A stretch of 64,000 nt of DNA from Paenibacillus foliorum. GTDB lineage: Bacteria > Bacillota > Bacilli > Paenibacillales > NBRC-103111. This document shows, piece by piece, positions 60,680-64,000 of this stretch. Position 1 is the stretch's first letter. The number at the start of each line of letters is the position of its first letter. Below the pieces are notes generated by a model that was not told the origin of the DNA, made no database searches, and saw only the letters and a program-made list of their open reading frames with translations. A program made the translations under genes and the position numbers. The DNA is taken from NCBI RefSeq assembly GCF_013141765.1, contig NZ_WHOD01000087.1, forward strand, positions 248,001-312,000, in the 5' to 3' direction.

Positions 60680-62215
60680 ATGAGGAAATTCGTAAAACTG
60701 CAGTTACTGTGTACTTTAGTGTTAGCGCTAATGGTCGCGGGTTGTACCGGCAAACAAACGGCTAACAGCGACAACGGCCCTAAAGTTTTAACCATTGGAA
60801 TAACGAAAGATATTAACGGCTTTGATGTTCACAGAACCGGGAATACATTAACGGGTTCTGTACTTGTAAACGTTTTTGATTATTTGGTCATTAAAGACAA
60901 AGATCAAAAAATTCAGCCGGGATTGGCGGTATCGTGGGCAAACGTAGAGCCGACTACATGGAGATTAAAATTAAAACAAAACGTTAAATTTCATAATGGC
61001 GACCCATTCACGGCGAAAGACGTGAAGTTCTCTTTGGAAAGAATAGCTAAGGACGCCAAGTTTACGGACAATCGTAATTACAGACAAATTAAAGAAGTAA
61101 AAATTGTCGACGATTACACCGCAGACATTATTACAAATGGACCGGATCCTATATTGCTTAACCGGATTTCACGGCTTGGCTCTGGTATGCTGCCGTCGAA
61201 ATATATCGAAGAAAAAGGAATAGACGAATTTGTAAAAAATCCTGTTGGAACCGGTCCTTATAAATATAAAGAGTGGTCTAAAGATAACCGAATTGTGCTC
61301 GAAAAAAACCCGGATTACTTCGGCGGTACGCCCAAATGGGATCAAGTTGTGTTCCGTGTAATTCCTGAAGAATCTACACGTGTAGCGGAATTATTGACAG
61401 GAGGTATCGATATCGCGCTTGATATTCCACCTGCCGATGCGAAACGTGTTGACAACAACAAGGGGACTCATGTAATTAAAGCTCCTACAAAACGGGTTTT
61501 ATATTGGATCGTACCGACTGGCAAGCCTGAATTTAAAGATCCAAGAGTACGGGAAGCGATTGATTTAGCCATTGATGATAAAGCGATTGTCGACAAGATT
61601 TATGAAGGCGGTGCCATCCCGACACGCACTATTACGATTGCTGGCACACCAGGTTCAGAGACTTCACTCTACAACACATCCTTGTATGACCCTAAGCGTG
61701 CGAGGGAGCTTCTTAAAGAAGCGGGCGTTGAAAACAATCTCCAAATTACGATTTCTTCCGGTAACGGTCAATACTTAAAAGATAAAGAGATGACCGAATT
61801 AGTAGGCGCGATGCTTGAGGAAGTCGGCATTAAAGTAAAGTTGGAAATATTGGAAACAAGCAAGTTTAACGAGAAAAAATCGGCTAAATCTTTTGCTGGT
61901 CTTCGGATGAACGGTATTTCCAGCTCTTTAAACGATCCGGCCAGCGATTACGGTGCTCTGACTTCTCAGGAGTCTACTGGTGAGTCTGATTATAAAAACC
62001 CGGAATTCGATAAAATCTATAACCATGCTGAATCCAACATGGACTTAGCCTCAAGGGAGAAGGAGTTCCAAACCCTTCAGCAGATGATCGCTAAAGATCG
62101 CCCTATTATCCCACTGCTGCAGCTTAAAGGAATATATGCTGTAAAAGACATAATCGAATTCAATCCGCGTATCGACGAAATGCTCTATGTAGACGAAATC
62201 AGTTTGAAAAAGTAA
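60680..62215 (+). CDS. Opp/Dpp-type ABC substrate-binding lipoprotein
   Basis: 511-aa family 5 solute-binding protein. Signal MRKFVKLQLLCTLVLAL with lipobox MVAGC. LGKLT-type fold signatures are WRLKLKQNVKFHNGDPFTAK and NPVGTGPYKYKEW, with RVREAIDLAIDD later. ATG 60680 lies 8 bases after GGGGG. It follows the M20 peptidase by 16 bases, so peptide uptake and cleavage are coupled. Distinct from the family 5 protein at 34375, with different linker and signal. Confidence 0.92.
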   Translation: MRKFVKLQLLCTLVLALMVAGCTGKQTANSDNGPKVLTIGITKDINGFDVHRTGNTLTGSVLVNVFDYLVIKDKDQKIQPGLAVSWANVEPTTWRLKLKQNVKFHNGDPFTAKDVKFSLERIAKDAKFTDNRNYRQIKEVKIVDDYTADIITNGPDPILLNRISRLGSGMLPSKYIEEKGIDEFVKNPVGTGPYKYKEWSKDNRIVLEKNPDYFGGTPKWDQVVFRVIPEESTRVAELLTGGIDIALDIPPADAKRVDNNKGTHVIKAPTKRVLYWIVPTGKPEFKDPRVREAIDLAIDDKAIVDKIYEGGAIPTRTITIAGTPGSETSLYNTSLYDPKRARELLKEAGVENNLQITISSGNGQYLKDKEMTELVGAMLEEVGIKVKLEILETSKFNEKKSAKSFAGLRMNGISSSLNDPASDYGALTSQESTGESDYKNPEFDKIYNHAESNMDLASREKEFQTLQQMIAKDRPIIPLLQLKGIYAVKDIIEFNPRIDEMLYVDEISLKK

Positions 62216-62223
62216 TTCGACAA

Positions 62224-62258
62224 GAGGAGGCGAGATGATTATTCTCCCTTCTCACTTT
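62224..62258 (+). terminator. Attenuator hairpin between binding protein and permease
   Basis: GAGGAGGCGAGA (62224-62235) pairs with TCTCCCTTCTC (62243-62253) with one bulge, loop TGATTAT, then ACTTTT. An 8-codon frame with a good AGGAGG (ATG 62235) overlaps the hairpin and could be a leader peptide, but the hairpin alone explains the sequence. Confidence 0.5.
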
Positions 62259-62280
62259 TAACCGACACAGGAGTGGATTT

Positions 62281-63198
62281 ATGAAAAATTATATTTTCAA
62301 ATCGGTACTTCAACTGATTCCTTTATTACTTTTGATATCCTTAATCGTGTTTCTTTTGGTGCATGTATCCGGAGATCCTGTAGCGTTAATGCTGCCGGAA
62401 AATGCAACGGAGGCCGATCGGATTGCGCTGTCCGCTGCACTGGGACTGGACCAACCGGTATATGTACAATTTTACCGTTTTATGTCCGGCATCGTTCAAG
62501 GTGATTTCAGAAATTCGTTCCGTTATCATCAACAAGCTTTGCCCATCGTGCTCGAACGGCTCCCCGCCAGTCTCGAATTAAGTATAGCTTCGATACTAGT
62601 TGCAATCCTTATCTCATTCCCTTTAGGCATACTTTCGGCTCTGAAAAGAAATTCGGTATGGGATATTGTAATTACCGGATTCTCCGTCTTGGGAAAGGCA
62701 GCTCCAAACTTTTGGGTGGCCATCATGCTTATTTTGATTTTCTCGGTGCAAATGAGCTTGTTTCCGGTTTCGGGACGCGGCGGTTTTGCCCACTTAATCT
62801 TACCGGCGATTACGCTCGGGTCAGGGCTTGCAGCAAAATTAACCCGATTAATACGTTCCAATCTGCTGGAAGTTTTAAGCCAAGACTATGTACGTACGGC
62901 ACGAAGTAAGGGGTTAAGTGAAACGGTGGTGGTATGTAAACACGCGTTACGCAACTCTTTGCTTCCGGTAGTTACCGTTATTGCAATGGATCTATCGGGA
63001 TTGCTCGGCGGGTCGCTTATTACAGAAACGATATTTGCATGGCCAGGAATGGGACAATTGATTATCCAGGCAGTCAACACGAAAGATATGGCCATTGTTC
63101 AGGCAGCGGTATTTGTGATTTCGATTATCGTCGTTATATGTAATCTTTTTGCCGATATCCTTTACCGGTACTTGGATCCAAGGATTAAATACAACTAA
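62281..63198 (+). CDS. Opp/Dpp-type ABC permease (DppB-like)
   Basis: 305-aa permease with six helices. VHVSGDPVALMLPENAT follows the first helix; the ATPase-contact loop is DYVRTARSKGLSETVVVCKH followed by ALRNSLLPV. C-terminal YLDPRIKYN is standard. ATG 62281 follows AGGAGTGG. Confidence 0.92.
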   Translation: MKNYIFKSVLQLIPLLLLISLIVFLLVHVSGDPVALMLPENATEADRIALSAALGLDQPVYVQFYRFMSGIVQGDFRNSFRYHQQALPIVLERLPASLELSIASILVAILISFPLGILSALKRNSVWDIVITGFSVLGKAAPNFWVAIMLILIFSVQMSLFPVSGRGGFAHLILPAITLGSGLAAKLTRLIRSNLLEVLSQDYVRTARSKGLSETVVVCKHALRNSLLPVVTVIAMDLSGLLGGSLITETIFAWPGMGQLIIQAVNTKDMAIVQAAVFVISIIVVICNLFADILYRYLDPRIKYN

Positions 63199-63214
63199 TG
63201 AAGGGAAGAAGCAG

Positions 63215-64000
63215 ATGTCTATTTCCAACGAGACACAATCCCAACTGCTGCCGGCCATATCTAAGGGAGCAGGCAACAATATATGGAAGAAAACGACCAA
63301 ATCGCTGTTCAACAGCAAGACGGGTATTGTCGGGCTCATTATCGTATTGATTATGTGCTGTATGGCTGTTTTTGCACCTGTTTTGGCACCTCATGATCCT
63401 GTGAAAACCAATGTGAAAGTACGTTTGTTGCCTCCGTCTTGGATGGACGGCGGGTCGCCCGAATACCCGCTTGGCACGGACAACTTGGGAAGAGATATGC
63501 TGAGCAGACTTATCTATGGCTCGCAAATTTCCCTCCTTGTAGGAGTATGCGCCGTTGTCGTCGCTGGCGTAATCGGTGTCGTTCTAGGGCTTATTTCTGG
63601 CTATTATGGCGGATGGATTGACCGTGTCATAATGAGGACCGTCGATGCTTTTCACGGTATACCACATCTTCTTTTTCTACTTGTAATCATGATGGTGGTG
63701 GGACCTGGGGTTTTCACGATTATATTTGTGCTTGGCGTCCTGGGCTGGACGTCCTATGCGCGGGTTGTACGTGGAGAGGTGCTCAGCATCAAAGAACGTG
63801 AATTTGTGCGGGCTTCGAGAGCGATAGGGGCGAGCGACTCGCGAATTATTTTTTCACACATTCTACCTAACATCATTTCCAGCATTACGGTTATTTCAAC
63901 GACCGGTGTAGCTTCGGCGATTATTTCCGAATCCTCGTTAAGCTTCTTGGGAATGGGAGTTCAAGCGCCTACTGTAACCTGGGGAACGGTACTAAGCGAC
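63215..64000 (+). CDS. Opp/Dpp-type ABC permease (DppC-like), 3' truncated by window
   Basis: 262 codons are visible, open to the last base. The N-terminus has basic KKTTKSLFNSKTGIVG before the first helix, LGTDNLGRDMLSRLIYGSQ after it, and the loop EFVRASRAIGASDSRIIFSH near residue 206. SSLSFLGMGV near the end shows only about 30-40 residues are missing. ATG 63215 follows GAAGGGAAGAAG. ATPase genes, if present, would lie beyond the window. Confidence 0.92.
   Translation, partial: MSISNETQSQLLPAISKGAGNNIWKKTTKSLFNSKTGIVGLIIVLIMCCMAVFAPVLAPHDPVKTNVKVRLLPPSWMDGGSPEYPLGTDNLGRDMLSRLIYGSQISLLVGVCAVVVAGVIGVVLGLISGYYGGWIDRVIMRTVDAFHGIPHLLFLLVIMMVVGPGVFTIIFVLGVLGWTSYARVVRGEVLSIKEREFVRASRAIGASDSRIIFSHILPNIISSITVISTTGVASAIISESSLSFLGMGVQAPTVTWGTVLSD

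Noticed and set aside
1..64000. CRISPR arrays, toxin-antitoxin pairs, phage genes, transposases, tRNA or rRNA
   Set aside because: Looked for and not seen; the window consists of metabolic and regulatory genes only.

Overview
The window looks like chromosomal DNA from a spore-forming, low-to-moderate GC Firmicute of the Paenibacillus type. The signs are an intact sporulation sigma factor (SigK) gene, two YesM/YesN-type sensor kinase plus AraC-type response regulator pairs beside carbohydrate ABC transporters, many Gfo/Idh/MocA dehydrogenases, strong AGGAGG ribosome binding sites, and frequent TTG/GTG starts. I saw no rRNA, tRNA, CRISPR array, transposase, integrase or phage gene. This is a metabolic accessory region, not a mobile or defence island.

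Layout. 0-3.2 kb: a truncated membrane protein gene and two Gfo/Idh/MocA oxidoreductase genes; the second (inositol-dehydrogenase-like) has a promoter overlapped by a near-perfect cre box and followed by a LacI-type palindrome. 3.2-3.9 kb: a gene-poor stretch with inverted repeats. 4-11.3 kb: an MmcQ/YjbR-like gene, a two-component system on the minus strand, and a divergent sugar ABC transporter (binding protein plus two permeases, no ATPase). 11.5-14.6 kb: small housekeeping or orphan genes. 14.7-25.4 kb: a rhamnogalacturonan-type (yes/yte-like) locus with kinase, regulator, two tandem paralogous binding proteins, two permeases, a GH105 unsaturated-uronyl hydrolase and a CE12-type acetylesterase.

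25.8-57.1 kb: a collinear cluster of 28 genes around an IclR-family regulator. It holds a NagA-like deacetylase, threonine-synthase-like, cystathionine-gamma-synthase-like, D-threonine-aldolase-like and class III aminotransferase PLP enzymes, RidA, an M14/aspartoacylase-type hydrolase, an M81 (MlrC) hydrolase, a metallo-beta-lactamase-fold protein, DapA/NanA-type and HpcH/HpaI-type aldolases, four Gfo/Idh/MocA enzymes, four SDRs, an aldo-keto reductase, two beta-propeller glycosidase-like proteins, an MFS carrier and a complete five-gene Opp/Dpp importer. The gene set suggests uptake and dismantling of an N-acylated, amino-bearing sugar or sugar acid, perhaps linked to amino acids. I do not recognise it as a described pathway, so it is the best candidate for an undescribed system here.

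57.2-64 kb: sigK, two small orphan ORFs, then a second peptide-type importer locus (RpiR regulator, M20 peptidase, binding protein, two permeases, the last cut by the window end).

Regulatory reading. Three promoters in the rhamnogalacturonan-type locus share a direct repeat with an exact 21-bp period at a fixed distance from the -10 element, which fits the AraC-type regulator encoded alongside. A different repeat with the same 21-bp period precedes the first ABC operon. AATGAAAC-N4-GTTTCATT palindromes of IclR/KdgR type precede both halves of the large cluster. Two tandem GAAGAA...TTCTTC palindromes precede the RpiR gene. Every binding-protein-to-permease junction carries a hairpin.
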